Shown here: in pieces, positions 26,120 to 34,935 of the stretch
Position numbering within the stretch: position 1 is the stretch's first letter
Layout: each line of letters starts with the position of its first letter
Assembly (NCBI GenBank): GCA_016185205.1
Contig: JACPOA010000058.1
Location: 1-64,000 of the forward strand
From: Hyphomicrobiales bacterium
Lineage (GTDB): Bacteria; Pseudomonadota; Alphaproteobacteria; Rhizobiales; Xanthobacteraceae
Direction of reading: 5' to 3'
Length of the DNA: 64,000 nucleotides
Translations under genes and position numbers: made by a program
The notes under the pieces: model-generated
Seen by the model: only the letters and a program-made list of their open reading frames with translations
Databases searched by the model: none
Told to the model about the DNA's origin: nothing

Positions 26120-26582
26120 GCGGTTTGATGGGTTGAGGTTTGCTGGCAAGGCTTGCGACTCCCAGCCGTTTAAGGAGAGTGTTCGGCAACGCCTTGTTGA
26201 GCGCCATCGCCGAGTTACGCCACCAGCGGCGGGAGTTGGCAGCCGACCCGGCCTCGCTTCCAGTGCTTGAGCTGCACGGCCCGCAGCCGATGGCGGACCC
26301 ACCCGTCGATATCGGCGAACGTGCCCGGTGTTTCCGCCAGCCGGAAGTAAGCCTTCCAACCCGACAGATACACCCCAAGCGGCTTGCCCATCTGCGCGAG
26401 ACTGCGGCCGGCACTGCGCCGGGTCAGCTCGCGCACGCGCTCCTTCATGCGTTCAACGGCCTCGGGTGCCATGCGCCGACGGATCACGCGTCCCTTGGCC
26501 ACCCAGAACGAAAAGCCGAGGAACTTGGCCTTAGTCGCGCGCGTCGCCTTGCTCTTGTTCTCGTTGATGCGAAGCTTCAGTC
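26120..26582 (-). pseudogene. Group II intron reverse transcriptase/maturase remnant
   Basis: The minus strand begins abruptly at LKLRINENKSK near 26582. It then reads KFLGFSFWVAKGRVIRRRM, ERVRELTRRSAGRSLAQMGK, LSGWKAYFRLAETPG and RHRLRAVQLKHWKRGR. This is the last part of the reverse transcriptase and the maturase (X) domain of LtrA-type proteins. A frameshift near 26240 moves the ending (AANSRRWWRNSAMALN, then KRLGVASLAS) into another frame. The catalytic YADD part is missing, so no active enzyme is encoded. It abuts the stop codon of gapR within about 30 bases. Confidence 0.8.
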
Positions 26583-26610
26583 GGTGGGCGCTTGGCCGGG
26601 ACGATAGAGA

Positions 26611-26886
26611 TTACTGCAACATCCCGAGCGCGTGCAGGTAGGTCTCCAGCACCTCCTGCTGCTCGCGCCGTTCGTCGGTATCCATCTTGCGCATGCGCAC
26701 GATGGTGCGCAGCGCCTTGGCGTCGAAGCCGTTGCCCTTGGCCTCGGCATAGACGTCGCGGATGTCGTCGGAGGTGGCCTTCTTCTCCTCCTCGAGCTTC
26801 TCGATGCGCTCGACGATCGCCTTGAGCTGATCCTTGGCGAAGCGGGTTGCGGGTTGTTCTTTTTCGGCCGCTGCGTTGGCAGGCAT
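26611..26886 (-). CDS. gapR: GapR-like nucleoid-associated protein (DUF2312)
   Basis: Protein of 91 residues from the ATG at 26884-26886, preceded by AAGGAG. It is helical throughout, with [40 protein letters not shown] and [10 protein letters not shown], the GapR/DUF2312 signature. In Caulobacter GapR clamps overtwisted AT-rich DNA ahead of replication and transcription. It lies 117 bp downstream of DUF1244 on the same strand, a neighbourhood conserved in alphaproteobacteria. Confidence 0.9.
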   Translation of the reverse strand: MPANAAAEKEQPATRFAKDQLKAIVERIEKLEEEKKATSDDIRDVYAEAKGNGFDAKALRTIVRMRKMDTDERREQQEVLETYLHALGMLQ

Positions 26887-27003
26887 CGTCGATCTCCTTG
26901 AATTAACTCGGGCGGTCTCCCTGCCCTTGTCATAAGGAGAATTCAGGTGCCGAGGCCAGCGCGTCAACGCAAAGCCCCCGACATTCACACCTGTACACAA
27001 GGT

Positions 27004-27300
27004 TTAATTTTTGGGGCTGGACTTTTCGAATGCCGCCTTCTGCTCGCCCGTGGCCTCTTTCTGGTGCTTTTTGCGCCATTCCTCGTAGGGCATGCCGTAG
27101 ACGATTGTGCGGCTCTCGTCCTTGCTCATGGCCACGCCTTGGGCATCGGCGGCGTCCTTCATCCAGTTCGACAGGCAATTGCGGCAGAAGCCGGCGAGAT
27201 TCATCATGTCGATGTTCTGCACGTCGCTGCGCTTGCGCAAATGCTCGACCAGGCGGCGGTAGACGGCGGCTTCCAGCTCGGTGCGGGTCTTGTCGTCCAT
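27004..27300 (-). CDS. DUF1244 family protein
   Basis: Protein of 98 residues. The family core is visible: LVEHLRKRSDVQNIDMMNLA, then GFCRNCLSNWMKDAA and GMPYEEWRKKHQKEAT. The CRNC pair with nearby histidine suggests possible metal binding. The function is unknown. It precedes gapR and probably shares its transcript. Confidence 0.88.
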   Translation of the reverse strand: MDDKTRTELEAAVYRRLVEHLRKRSDVQNIDMMNLAGFCRNCLSNWMKDAADAQGVAMSKDESRTIVYGMPYEEWRKKHQKEATGEQKAAFEKSSPKN

Positions 27301-27370
27301 GGGCGGTATCCTGCCTTTCCTGTCTGCAAAGATAGGCGCGCGCGGGCGTCAGTTCCATAGGCAATAAAAT

Positions 27371-27403
27371 GCCCGCCGCGCTCCGAGCTGGAACGCGGCG
27401 GGC
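27371..27403. terminator. Bidirectional rho-independent terminator
   Basis: The stem GCCCGCCGCG/CGCGGCGGGC (27371-27380, 27394-27403) has a T-run on either side: TTTTGTTT to the right and, on the minus strand, ATTTTATT. It ends the iorAB transcript, which runs leftward into it. Confidence 0.85.
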
Positions 27404-27420
27404 TTTTGTTTGCGCCTAGC

Positions 27421-29652
27421 TCAGGCGAGCGCCTTCTTCACCCGCTCCGCCGTCATCGGCACGTGACGCAGCCGCTTGCCGGTGAGCTGGAACACGGCGT
27501 TGGCGATCGCGGGGGCCACCGTCACCACGCCGATCTCGCCCATGCCGCTCGGCGGATTATTGGTGGCCACGATCCTGGTGTGGATCTCCGGCACCTCGCT
27601 CATCCGCATGACCGGATAGCTGTCGAAGTTGCTGGCCTGGACGGCGCCGTCCTTGACCGCGAATTCCTCGATCAGCGCCGCGCTCAAGCCATAGACCACC
27701 GAGCTTTCGAGCTGGGCATGCACGTTGTCGGGCTGGATCACCACGCCCGGATCGACCGCGATCCAGAAGTTATGGACCTTGATCTTTCCGGTCTTGGCGT
27801 CGAGCGAGATTTCGGCCACGCCCGCCGACAGCGTGTCGTGATAGTCGGAGAACGCTAGCCCCATGCCATGGCCCGGCCGCTTCTTCTTGAAATCGGACAT
27901 CGCGGCCACCGCCTTGATCACCGCGTTGGCACGCGGCTTGTCCTTGGTCAGTTCCAGCCGCAGCGCCAGCGGATCCTTGCCGGCCGAGGCCGCCACTTCG
28001 TCGAGGAAGGCTTCGGCTGCGAACTTGTTGTAGCCGGAGCCGATGCCGCGCCAGGCATGCACGCGCATGCCGCGGTTTTCACGCACATATTCAGCCAGCG
28101 CGTTCGGAATAGCGTAGAACGCCTGATCGAGACCGCGCGCGCCGATATAGTCCTTGCCGCCGGTCGCCTTGAAGCGTGGCGGCGCCGCCACCGCGTCGAC
28201 GTTCTCCGACACCAGGCGGTGGTGCCAGCCGACCACGTTGCCCTTGGCGTCGAGCCCCGCCTTGAGCAAATGATGGGTCATCGGCCGCGGCCGCGCGGCG
28301 GCGATGTCCTCCTCGCGCGTGAGGATCAGTTTCACCGGCTTCTTGATGATGTTGGACAGGATGGTGGCCTGGATTGCCGCGTCCGGCCAGATGCGCCGGC
28401 CGTAGCCGCCGCCCAGGAACTGCTGGTGCACCCTGATCTGGTCCGGCGTGGTCTTGAGGATGCCGGAGATGATCCCCGCGGCGAGCGCGCCGAACTGGCT
28501 GCCGGTCCAGATGTCGGCCGATTTGCCGTCCTCCGAGACCTGGGCAACCGCGTTCATTGGCTCCATCTGGGCGTGATAGGTGTATTCGGTCCAATAGGCC
28601 GCCTCCACCGTCTTGGCCGCGCCGCTCAGCCCCGCCTTGGCATCGCCGACCTGGTATTCGACCTTGGTTTCGGCGTTCGGGTCCTTGCCCTTGGCGGCAT
28701 AGTCAGCCTTCGCCTTCTCCGAGTCGAAGCCGGCGGCGGTGGCGCCGCTGGTGTCCCAGGTCACCTTGAGCGCCTCCACGCCGGAGCGTGTGGCCTCCAC
28801 GCTGTCGCCGATCACCGCCACGCCGAACGGCAGCGGGATGACTTTGCTGACGCCCTTGATCTTCATGACGTCGGGAATGTTGACCCCGCCGTCCTTCGGC
28901 TTGGCGCCTTCCATCGGCGACTGCAGCACCGAGGCGTAGACCATGCCCGGCACCTGCACGTCGATGCCGTATTTCGCCGAGCCGTTCACCTTCGCCGGCA
29001 CGTCGCTGCGGCCGATATCCTTGCGGCCGATCAGCTTGAACTGCGACGGCTTCTTGAGATCGGCTTCCGACACCTTCGGCGGCTCGGCCGGCACGGTCGC
29101 GAAACCCGCGACCTCGCCATAGCTGATGCGCTTGCCGGACTTCTTGTGGCTGATCGTGCTCTTGTCGGTGGTGAGCTCGGCCACCGGCACTTTCCATTTG
29201 TCGGCGGCGGCATCGAGCAGCACCTTGCGCGCCTGCGCGCCGGCCATGCGCAACGGCATGAAATAGCCGGCCACAGCGACGCTGGCCGCGGTGATCTGCG
29301 CACCGTGAAACAGGTGATGCGGATTGCCATAAAGTTTGGGATTGGCCGGCGCGAATTCGATCTTCACTTTCGACCAGTCGGCGTCGAGCTCTTCCGCCAG
29401 GATCAGCGGCAACGCGGTGTATACGCCCTGCCCCATTTCGGCGGCCGGGCAAACGATGGTGACGGTGTTGTCGGCAGCGATGCTGACAAAGGCGTTGAAC
29501 TTGGTCGGCTGCGTCGCGCCGAGCGCCTCGCCGCCGCGGCTGAGACCGCCGAGCGTGAAGGCGAAGGTCATTCCAGCGCTGCCTGCCACGAAACCGCGCC
29601 GGCTGATATCGGTGTCGATCGATCCGTTCTTGATGTGTATGGTCATGGGCAT
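27421..29652 (-). CDS. iorB: Molybdopterin-binding subunit, isoquinoline 1-oxidoreductase beta type
   Basis: Protein of 743 residues. A twin-arginine signal (DISRRGFVAGSAG, about 14-26) predicts Tat export. Two aldehyde-oxidase-type molybdenum domains follow, with VCPAAEMGQGVYTALPLILA, the cofactor-site stretch QQFLGGGYGRRIWPDAAIQA, and PPSGMGEIGVVTVAPAIANA near the end. The family hydroxylates N-heterocycles or aldehydes. The start ATG overlaps the stop of the 2Fe-2S subunit (TGATG). A c-type cytochrome subunit, found in some relatives, is not adjacent. The substrate is unknown. Confidence 0.88.
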   Translation of the reverse strand: MPMTIHIKNGSIDTDISRRGFVAGSAGMTFAFTLGGLSRGGEALGATQPTKFNAFVSIAADNTVTIVCPAAEMGQGVYTALPLILAEELDADWSKVKIEFAPANPKLYGNPHHLFHGAQITAASVAVAGYFMPLRMAGAQARKVLLDAAADKWKVPVAELTTDKSTISHKKSGKRISYGEVAGFATVPAEPPKVSEADLKKPSQFKLIGRKDIGRSDVPAKVNGSAKYGIDVQVPGMVYASVLQSPMEGAKPKDGGVNIPDVMKIKGVSKVIPLPFGVAVIGDSVEATRSGVEALKVTWDTSGATAAGFDSEKAKADYAAKGKDPNAETKVEYQVGDAKAGLSGAAKTVEAAYWTEYTYHAQMEPMNAVAQVSEDGKSADIWTGSQFGALAAGIISGILKTTPDQIRVHQQFLGGGYGRRIWPDAAIQATILSNIIKKPVKLILTREEDIAAARPRPMTHHLLKAGLDAKGNVVGWHHRLVSENVDAVAAPPRFKATGGKDYIGARGLDQAFYAIPNALAEYVRENRGMRVHAWRGIGSGYNKFAAEAFLDEVAASAGKDPLALRLELTKDKPRANAVIKAVAAMSDFKKKRPGHGMGLAFSDYHDTLSAGVAEISLDAKTGKIKVHNFWIAVDPGVVIQPDNVHAQLESSVVYGLSAALIEEFAVKDGAVQASNFDSYPVMRMSEVPEIHTRIVATNNPPSGMGEIGVVTVAPAIANAVFQLTGKRLRHVPMTAERVKKALA

Positions 29653-30110
29653 CAGGCCTCCCGAGCGGCGCGTTGAATGGCGCGCACGATGCGCGGATAA
29701 GTGCCGCAGCGGCAGAGATTGCCGTCCATGTGCGTGACGATCTGCTCGCGCGTCGGCTTCTTGTTGGTGGCGAGCAGCGCCGCCGCCTGCATGATTTGTC
29801 CGGACTGGCAGTAGCCGCATTGCGGCACCTGTTCGGCGATAAAGGCTTTCTGCAGCGCGTGCGTGCCGGTCGGCGACAGGCCCTCGATGGTGGTGACTTT
29901 TTTGCCGACCACTTTCGAGACCGCGATCTGGCACGAGCGCATTGCCTTGCCGTCGATATGCACGGTGCAGGCGCCGCACAGGCCGGAGCCGCAGCCGAAT
30001 TTCGTGCCGGTGAGCTTCATGTGCTCGCGCACGACCCAGAGCAACGGCGTGTCGGGCTCAGCCTCGACCGTCGCCGTTTTGCCGTTTACGGTGAGTGAAA
30101 TTGCTGCCAT
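29652..30110 (-). CDS. iorA: 2Fe-2S subunit, isoquinoline 1-oxidoreductase alpha type
   Basis: Protein of 152 residues with two iron-sulfur sites. The plant-ferredoxin-type site is [18 protein letters not shown] (about 38-55); the second is [11 protein letters not shown] (about 96-106) with [11 protein letters not shown] (about 130-140). It passes electrons from the molybdenum subunit encoded directly downstream. GGGAGGGA precedes the start, the first gene of a two-gene operon ending at the terminator at 27371-27403. Confidence 0.92.
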   Translation of the reverse strand: MAAISLTVNGKTATVEAEPDTPLLWVVREHMKLTGTKFGCGSGLCGACTVHIDGKAMRSCQIAVSKVVGKKVTTIEGLSPTGTHALQKAFIAEQVPQCGYCQSGQIMQAAALLATNKKPTREQIVTHMDGNLCRCGTYPRIVRAIQRAAREA

Positions 30111-30276
30111 GTCGTCCCTCCCCAGGGATAGTCATTGTGATTTGCGGAATTTTCCGCATGTCTTGGCGCCTTAACCGCGAGCGCGGCTTGGGCACGGATC
30201 GATCAAACGGAAGTCTAGCAGTGTGCCGACTTGGGCTTGACGTCGTTGCGGGAAATATAACCAGATTTTTGCGCCC

Positions 30277-31587
30277 ATGGGCAGCTATGGTTGTGGCATG
30301 ATCGGCTCCCTGCGCGTTTTTCTTGGCGACCTGTTTCGCACTGCGGTAGCCGCAGCGCACCCGGCCGCGTGCCTGCCGCCGCTGTTGCCGCCGCCGCCAG
30401 ATGGCCGGGTCATATTGCTCGCCGCCGGCAAGGCGGCCGGCTCCATGGCCGAAGCGGCGGAGAGCTTTTATCTCGATCGGCTGAAGCTGCCGGCCGCACG
30501 GCTTTCCGGTATCGCGGTAGCGCGCCATGGCTATGGGCGGCCGACGCGCGTTGTCCGCATGATCGAAGCCGGCCATCCGGTTCCCGATGCCGCCGGCCTG
30601 GAAGCGGCCGATCGCGCGCTCGACTTCGCCGACGCCGCCAGCGCCGCCGACCTGGTGCTGGTGCTGATGTCGGGCGGCGCCTCGGCCAACTGGATCGCTC
30701 CCGCCGACGGCGTTTCCTTCGCCGACAAGCAGGCGGTCACGCGCGCGCTGCTGCGCTCCGGCGCCAATATCGGCGAGATCAACACGGTGCGCAAACATCT
30801 CTCGCGCATCAAGGGCGGACGGCTGGCACGTCATGCCTATCCGGCCCGCCTCGTCACCATCGCCATCTCGGACGTGCCGGGCGACGATCCTTCGGCGATC
30901 GGCTCCGGTCCGACCGTGCCCGATCCGACCACGCTCGCCGACGCCCGCGCGATTGTCGCCAAGTTCAAGCTCGAGCTTCCCGCCGCCGTGACCCGCGCGC
31001 TCGGCGACGCGGCCAATGAATCGCCCAAACCCGGCGACCCGGTGTTCGCCGGCAGTCCGTTTGCGCTCGCCGCGCGGCCGGCCGATAGCCTGCGTGCCGC
31101 GCAAGCGGCGGTCGCGGCCGCCGGCTACGACTGCATCTCGCTCGGCGCCGATGTCGAGGGCGAGGCGCGCGAAGTGGCGGCGGCCCACGCCCAGCTCGCC
31201 CGCGAGCTGAGCGCCAAGGGCGCCCGCGCGGTGATCCTGTCGGGCGGCGAACTGACGGTCACCATGCGCGGCCAGGGCCGTGGCGGCCCCAATCAGGAAT
31301 ATGCCCTGGCGCTGGCGATCGAGCTGGCCGGCATGCCGGCCGTGGCGGCGCTGGCCGCCGACACCGACGGCACCGACGGCGGCGCCGGCAACGTCACCGA
31401 CCCGGCCGGCGCCCTGCTCGACGGCGAGACCGTGGCGCGGGCCAAGGCCCTTGGCCTCGATCCCGCCGCCTTTCTCGCCGACAACAATTCGACCGGTTTC
31501 TTCGAAGCCCTCGGGGATTTGCTGGTGAGCGGGCCGACCTACACCAACGTGAACGACTTTCGCGCCATCGTCGTTGACAGGCCATGA
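30277..31587 (+). CDS. Glycerate 2-kinase (DUF4147/MOFRL family)
   Basis: Protein of 436 residues, or 429 if the ATG at 30298 is used; neither start has a strong ribosome site. The N-terminal DUF4147 domain shows VILLAAGKAAGSMAEAAE, EAGHPVPDAAG, LVLMSGGASANWIAP and GEINTVRKHLSRIKGG. The C-terminal MOFRL domain has GGPNQEYALALAIEL and DTDGTDGGAGNVTDP. The enzyme phosphorylates D-glycerate in glyoxylate/tartrate or serine-cycle metabolism. It stands before the DUF1036-pyk pair on the same strand. Confidence 0.9.
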   Translation: MGSYGCGMIGSLRVFLGDLFRTAVAAAHPAACLPPLLPPPPDGRVILLAAGKAAGSMAEAAESFYLDRLKLPAARLSGIAVARHGYGRPTRVVRMIEAGHPVPDAAGLEAADRALDFADAASAADLVLVLMSGGASANWIAPADGVSFADKQAVTRALLRSGANIGEINTVRKHLSRIKGGRLARHAYPARLVTIAISDVPGDDPSAIGSGPTVPDPTTLADARAIVAKFKLELPAAVTRALGDAANESPKPGDPVFAGSPFALAARPADSLRAAQAAVAAAGYDCISLGADVEGEAREVAAAHAQLARELSAKGARAVILSGGELTVTMRGQGRGGPNQEYALALAIELAGMPAVAALAADTDGTDGGAGNVTDPAGALLDGETVARAKALGLDPAAFLADNNSTGFFEALGDLLVSGPTYTNVNDFRAIVVDRP

Positions 31588-31669
31588 CGGCTCACGCGAA
31601 AACCGCATAGTCCTATCGACATTCAACGGCATCGTGACCGCATTGCCTCTCAGCACCGCCAGCAGCCGC

Positions 31670-32182
31670 ATGACCCGCATCGTCGCCCGCGCCGCCGTGC
31701 CGGCCATGCTGCTGGCGCTTTCGGCGCATCCGGCCATGGCCGATTTCCGGCTGTGCAACAACACCGGCGGCCGGGTCGGTGTCGCCATCGGCTACAAGGA
31801 CGCCGAAGGCTGGACTACCGAAGGCTGGTGGAACATTTCGGCGCGATCGTGCGAAACACTGCTGCGCGGCGCGCTGGTTGCGCGCTACTATTACATCTAC
31901 GCGGTCGATTATGACCGCGGCGGCGAATGGTCCGGTAAGGCCTATATGTGTTCGCGCGAGAAGGAGTTCACCATCCGCGGCACCGACAACTGCCTGGCGC
32001 GCGGCTATGACCGCACCGGGTTCTTCGAGGTCGACACCAGCGAGCAGCGCTCGTGGACGGTGCAATTGACCGACAGTGCCGAGCAGACCCCCGACCGGCC
32101 GTTGCAACCCCGTACGCCGGGCCCCTCGCGGCCGCCGAGCGCCGCGCCGACCACGCCTCCAGCCGATAACGGCCGACGATGA
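31670..32182 (+). CDS. DUF1036 secreted protein
   Basis: Protein of 170 residues from the ATG at 31670, which opens a clean signal peptide (MTRIVARAAVPAMLLALSAH, ending PAMA). The DUF1036 core follows: DFRLCNNTGGRVGVAIGYKD, WTTEGWWNISARSCETLLRG and YYYIYAVDYDRGGEW. The tail is proline-rich. The function is unknown. It ends 11 bases before pyk, a linkage seen in many Hyphomicrobiales. A longer frame back to 31574 overlaps the glycerate kinase end and is less likely. Confidence 0.85.
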   Translation: MTRIVARAAVPAMLLALSAHPAMADFRLCNNTGGRVGVAIGYKDAEGWTTEGWWNISARSCETLLRGALVARYYYIYAVDYDRGGEWSGKAYMCSREKEFTIRGTDNCLARGYDRTGFFEVDTSEQRSWTVQLTDSAEQTPDRPLQPRTPGPSRPPSAAPTTPPADNGRR

Positions 32183-32192
32183 GACGCTTGCA

Positions 32193-33641
32193 ATGAGACG
32201 ATTGCGCCGCGCCAAGATCGTCGCCACCCTCGGACCGGTCTCCTCGAATGCCGCCATGATCGGCAAGTTGTTCGCCGCCGGCGCCGACGTGTTCCGCATC
32301 AATATGAGTCACACCAGCCAGGATCGCATGCGCGAACTGGTCGCCATGATACGCGCCGTCGAACGCGAGACCGGACGCCCGATCGGTATTCTGGTCGATC
32401 TGCAGGGACCGAAGCTCAGGCTCGGCACCTTTGCCGGCGGATCGGTGCAGGTGAAGAACGGCGATACGTTCGTGCTCGACTCCAATCCGGCCGCCGGCGA
32501 CGCCAGCCGCGCTTTTCTCCCGCATCCGGAGATTTTCGCCGGCGTCGAGACGGGCCACAGCCTGCTGATCGACGACGGCAAGGTGCGCCTCACCGTCACG
32601 GAGGCTCAACCTAAGCGCATCACCACGCGCGTGGAAGTCGGCGGCAAACTGTCGGACCGCAAGGGCGTGAGCCTGCCGGATTCGACCATCCCGTTCTCGG
32701 CGCTGACCGACAAGGACCTCTCCGATCTCGAGGCCGCGCTGGAGACCGGCATCGACTGGATCGCGCTGTCGTTCATCCAGCGCCCGGAGGACATCGCGGA
32801 AGCCAAGAAGATCACGCGCGGCCGCGCGGCGATCATGGCCAAGATCGAGAAGCCGCAGGCGGTGCACCGGCTGGCCGAGATCCTCGAGGTGACCGACGCG
32901 CTGATGGTGGCGCGCGGCGATCTCGGCGTGGAAATGCCGCTGGAGAAAGTGCCGGGCGTGCAGAAGCAGATGACGCGCTCGGCGCGCGCCGCCGGCAAGC
33001 CGGTGGTGGTCGCCACGCAGATGCTGGAATCGATGATCGCATCGCCGGTGCCGACGCGCGCGGAAGTCTCCGACGTCGCCACCGCCATCTTCGAAGGCGC
33101 CGACGCGGTGATGCTGTCGGCGGAATCGGCGGCCGGGCAATATCCGGTGGAAGCGGTGGCGACCATGAACCGCATCGCCGAGGAGGTCGAAGGCGATCCG
33201 TTGTTCCGCAGCATTATCGACTCGCAGCGCGCCACGCCGGAGGCGACCGGCGCCGACGCCATCGCCGACGCGGCGCGCAACATCGCCGACACGCTCGATC
33301 TGGCCGCTGTGGTGTGCTGGACCTCGTCGGGCTCGACCGGCCTGCGCATGGCGCGCGAGCGGCCGCGCCCGCCGATCGTGGCGCTGTCGCCCAACATCGC
33401 CACCGGCCGCCGGCTGGCGGTAGTGTGGGGCGTGCATTGCGTCGTCACCGAGGACGCGCACGACCAGGACGACATGGTGAACCGCGCCTGCCGCATAGCC
33501 TGCAAGGAAGGCTTCGCCAAGGCCGGCCAGCGCGTGATCGTGGTGGCCGGCGTGCCGCTCGGCACGCCCGGCGCCACCAACATGCTGCGTATCGCTTATG
33601 TGGGGCAAGAGGCGATAAAGGACGAGAGCATTAGTTCGTAA
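32193..33641 (+). CDS. pyk: Pyruvate kinase
   Basis: Protein of 482 residues, full length for the family. It has RRAKIVATLGPVSS at the start, FRINMSHTS (substrate/metal), VDLQGPKLRLGTF, and the catalytic lysine region AAIMAKIEKPQAV. LMVARGDLGVEMP, VVVATQMLESMI and EGADAVMLSAESAAGQYP follow, with the C-terminal domain ending IVVAGVPLGTPGATNMLRIA. It makes pyruvate and ATP at the end of glycolysis. Its last ~48 codons recur in diverged form at 37177-37323, across the inserted LysR module. Confidence 0.95.
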   Translation: MRRLRRAKIVATLGPVSSNAAMIGKLFAAGADVFRINMSHTSQDRMRELVAMIRAVERETGRPIGILVDLQGPKLRLGTFAGGSVQVKNGDTFVLDSNPAAGDASRAFLPHPEIFAGVETGHSLLIDDGKVRLTVTEAQPKRITTRVEVGGKLSDRKGVSLPDSTIPFSALTDKDLSDLEAALETGIDWIALSFIQRPEDIAEAKKITRGRAAIMAKIEKPQAVHRLAEILEVTDALMVARGDLGVEMPLEKVPGVQKQMTRSARAAGKPVVVATQMLESMIASPVPTRAEVSDVATAIFEGADAVMLSAESAAGQYPVEAVATMNRIAEEVEGDPLFRSIIDSQRATPEATGADAIADAARNIADTLDLAAVVCWTSSGSTGLRMARERPRPPIVALSPNIATGRRLAVVWGVHCVVTEDAHDQDDMVNRACRIACKEGFAKAGQRVIVVAGVPLGTPGATNMLRIAYVGQEAIKDESISS

Positions 33642-33873
33642 ATTCGTTTCCGTGAACGCGGCTCAGTCGATGTCCGCTTTGCTCCAAAAGCGACCGAATT
33701 GTTGCGCGGCAGAAAAATGACGCGAAGGGCCATTCGCGTCCTTCGCTGCGACGCAGAAAAACAGAAGCTCCCTTTCGCTATCTTCGGCGAACCACGTTAT
33801 GGCATTCGATGCCGGGAGCGGGCGTCCGTCCAACACATCAATAGTTGCCGCGCGGTTCTTATTGCAGTGTCGA
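33642..33873. other. Intergenic stretch at the left edge of the inserted module
   Basis: Shorter than 300 bases, but listed because it is the junction. It starts right after the pyk stop and contains GATGTCCGCTTTGCTCC near 33668. Similar GATGTCCG cores recur at 37081 and 37134 at the right edge. A 102-codon minus frame here has no ribosome site and is not called. Composition is lower in GC than in pyk. Confidence 0.4.
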
Positions 33874-34788
33874 TCATGCTCTTGCCGCGTACGTTTGCAA
33901 CCGTAATCGCAAGACTGCCAGCATTTCTTCGCGCAGAGGATCGCGCGATTCCCGCAACCAAGCCACGGCAAGAGGTAGAATTTTCAGGTCTTCCGCCTGT
34001 TTTACGATCAGCGGCACAAAGCGCACACCTGCGACTGCAAAACGCGAAGCCCATCGAGGAACGATTGCTAAGCCGACCTTAGCCGCAACGAGATTAACGA
34101 TCGTCTGCTTTTCCTCGGCAACCTGAGAGATGGTGGGACGCAGGCCCGCTTGTTCGAATAACTTAATAGTCAGGTCATGACTGTGGGGCCGCGAACTACG
34201 ATCGGGAACAATCAAAGGCTGATCAACGAGCGTTTCGATGAATAGACGACTACGGCTCGCAAGCTTGTGCCGCGACGGTACAGCAACGACCGGTGTCTCA
34301 TAAAAAAGCATCAGGAGTTCGATCCGTTTGTCGAGGTTCTCCGGAGGCCGGACAAACGCGAGGTCCAGACGCCCAGAGAGCAGCCGCGGCAAGAGGCGAA
34401 CAGTCTTGTCCTCGACAAGTTGTACGGTGACGTTGGAACGCTGCTTACGGAAATCGTGGAGAAGTTCAGGCACCAATCCTGCAGCGGCCGTATCAATTGC
34501 GCCGACTCTCAGAATCTGGGATCGCCTGCGGCCGCGTTCGCGAAAATGTCGGCCGATTTTGTCGGACTGCGCGAGTAGCGAACGGGCATCGTCGAAAAAG
34601 GCGACGCCGTCCTGGGATAGCGTCACGTTTCGGGTTGTTCGGAGCAGCAACTGCGTTCCAAGCGATTCCTCAAGAAGTCGGATATGACGACCCAGCGCCG
34701 ACGGGAGCATGTCGAGCCGGCGGGCGGCCCTGCCGAAATGCAATTCTTCGGCGACCGCTACAAAGCAGCGAAGCTGATGCAGTTCCAT
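33874..34788 (-). CDS. LysR-type transcriptional regulator
   Basis: Protein of 304 residues from the ATG at 34786-34788, with GAGAGG upstream. The N-terminal helix-turn-helix reads MELHQLRCFVAVAEELHFGR, AARRLDMLPSALGRHIRLLE, QLLLRTTRNVTLSQDG. The remainder is the two-lobed effector domain. It is divergent from the Bug receptor gene and the tartrate dehydrogenase gene and presumably controls them in response to a carboxylate such as tartrate or malate. Codon use is less GC-rich than in pyk. Confidence 0.92.
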   Translation of the reverse strand: MELHQLRCFVAVAEELHFGRAARRLDMLPSALGRHIRLLEESLGTQLLLRTTRNVTLSQDGVAFFDDARSLLAQSDKIGRHFRERGRRRSQILRVGAIDTAAAGLVPELLHDFRKQRSNVTVQLVEDKTVRLLPRLLSGRLDLAFVRPPENLDKRIELLMLFYETPVVAVPSRHKLASRSRLFIETLVDQPLIVPDRSSRPHSHDLTIKLFEQAGLRPTISQVAEEKQTIVNLVAAKVGLAIVPRWASRFAVAGVRFVPLIVKQAEDLKILPLAVAWLRESRDPLREEMLAVLRLRLQTYAARA

Positions 34789-34813
34789 GCGCCTCTCGTT
34801 CCTCAGTCCAACA

Positions 34814-34836
34814 ATTATATCAATAATTTGTATAAT
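34814..34836. promoter_or_regulatory. LysR-type T-N11-A operator
   Basis: ATTATA (34814-34819), 11 bases, TATAAT (34831-34836) is a perfect dyad with the T-N11-A form bound by LysR regulators. It lies between the divergent regulator and Bug receptor genes, 26 bases from the regulator start and 100 bases from the Bug start. The right half may also serve as a -10 element. Confidence 0.6.
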
Positions 34837-34935
34837 CCGCTGGCAATTGCGGTAGGACTGATGCCGCCCTAAAGAGGGGCAAGCGTCCGGGAAAGGACGC
34901 GCCATGATCCAAACGATGAAACAAGGGAGTAGCCC

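Noticed and set aside
27868-29676. Plus-strand open frame of 602 codons opposite iorB
   Set aside because: Arg/His/Ala-rich composition typical of antisense shadows; iorB motifs on the other strand are complete.
33663-33971. Small minus-strand frame after pyk
   Set aside because: It overlaps the LysR gene end, has no ribosome site, and its end (FWSKADID) looks like repeat-derived translation.
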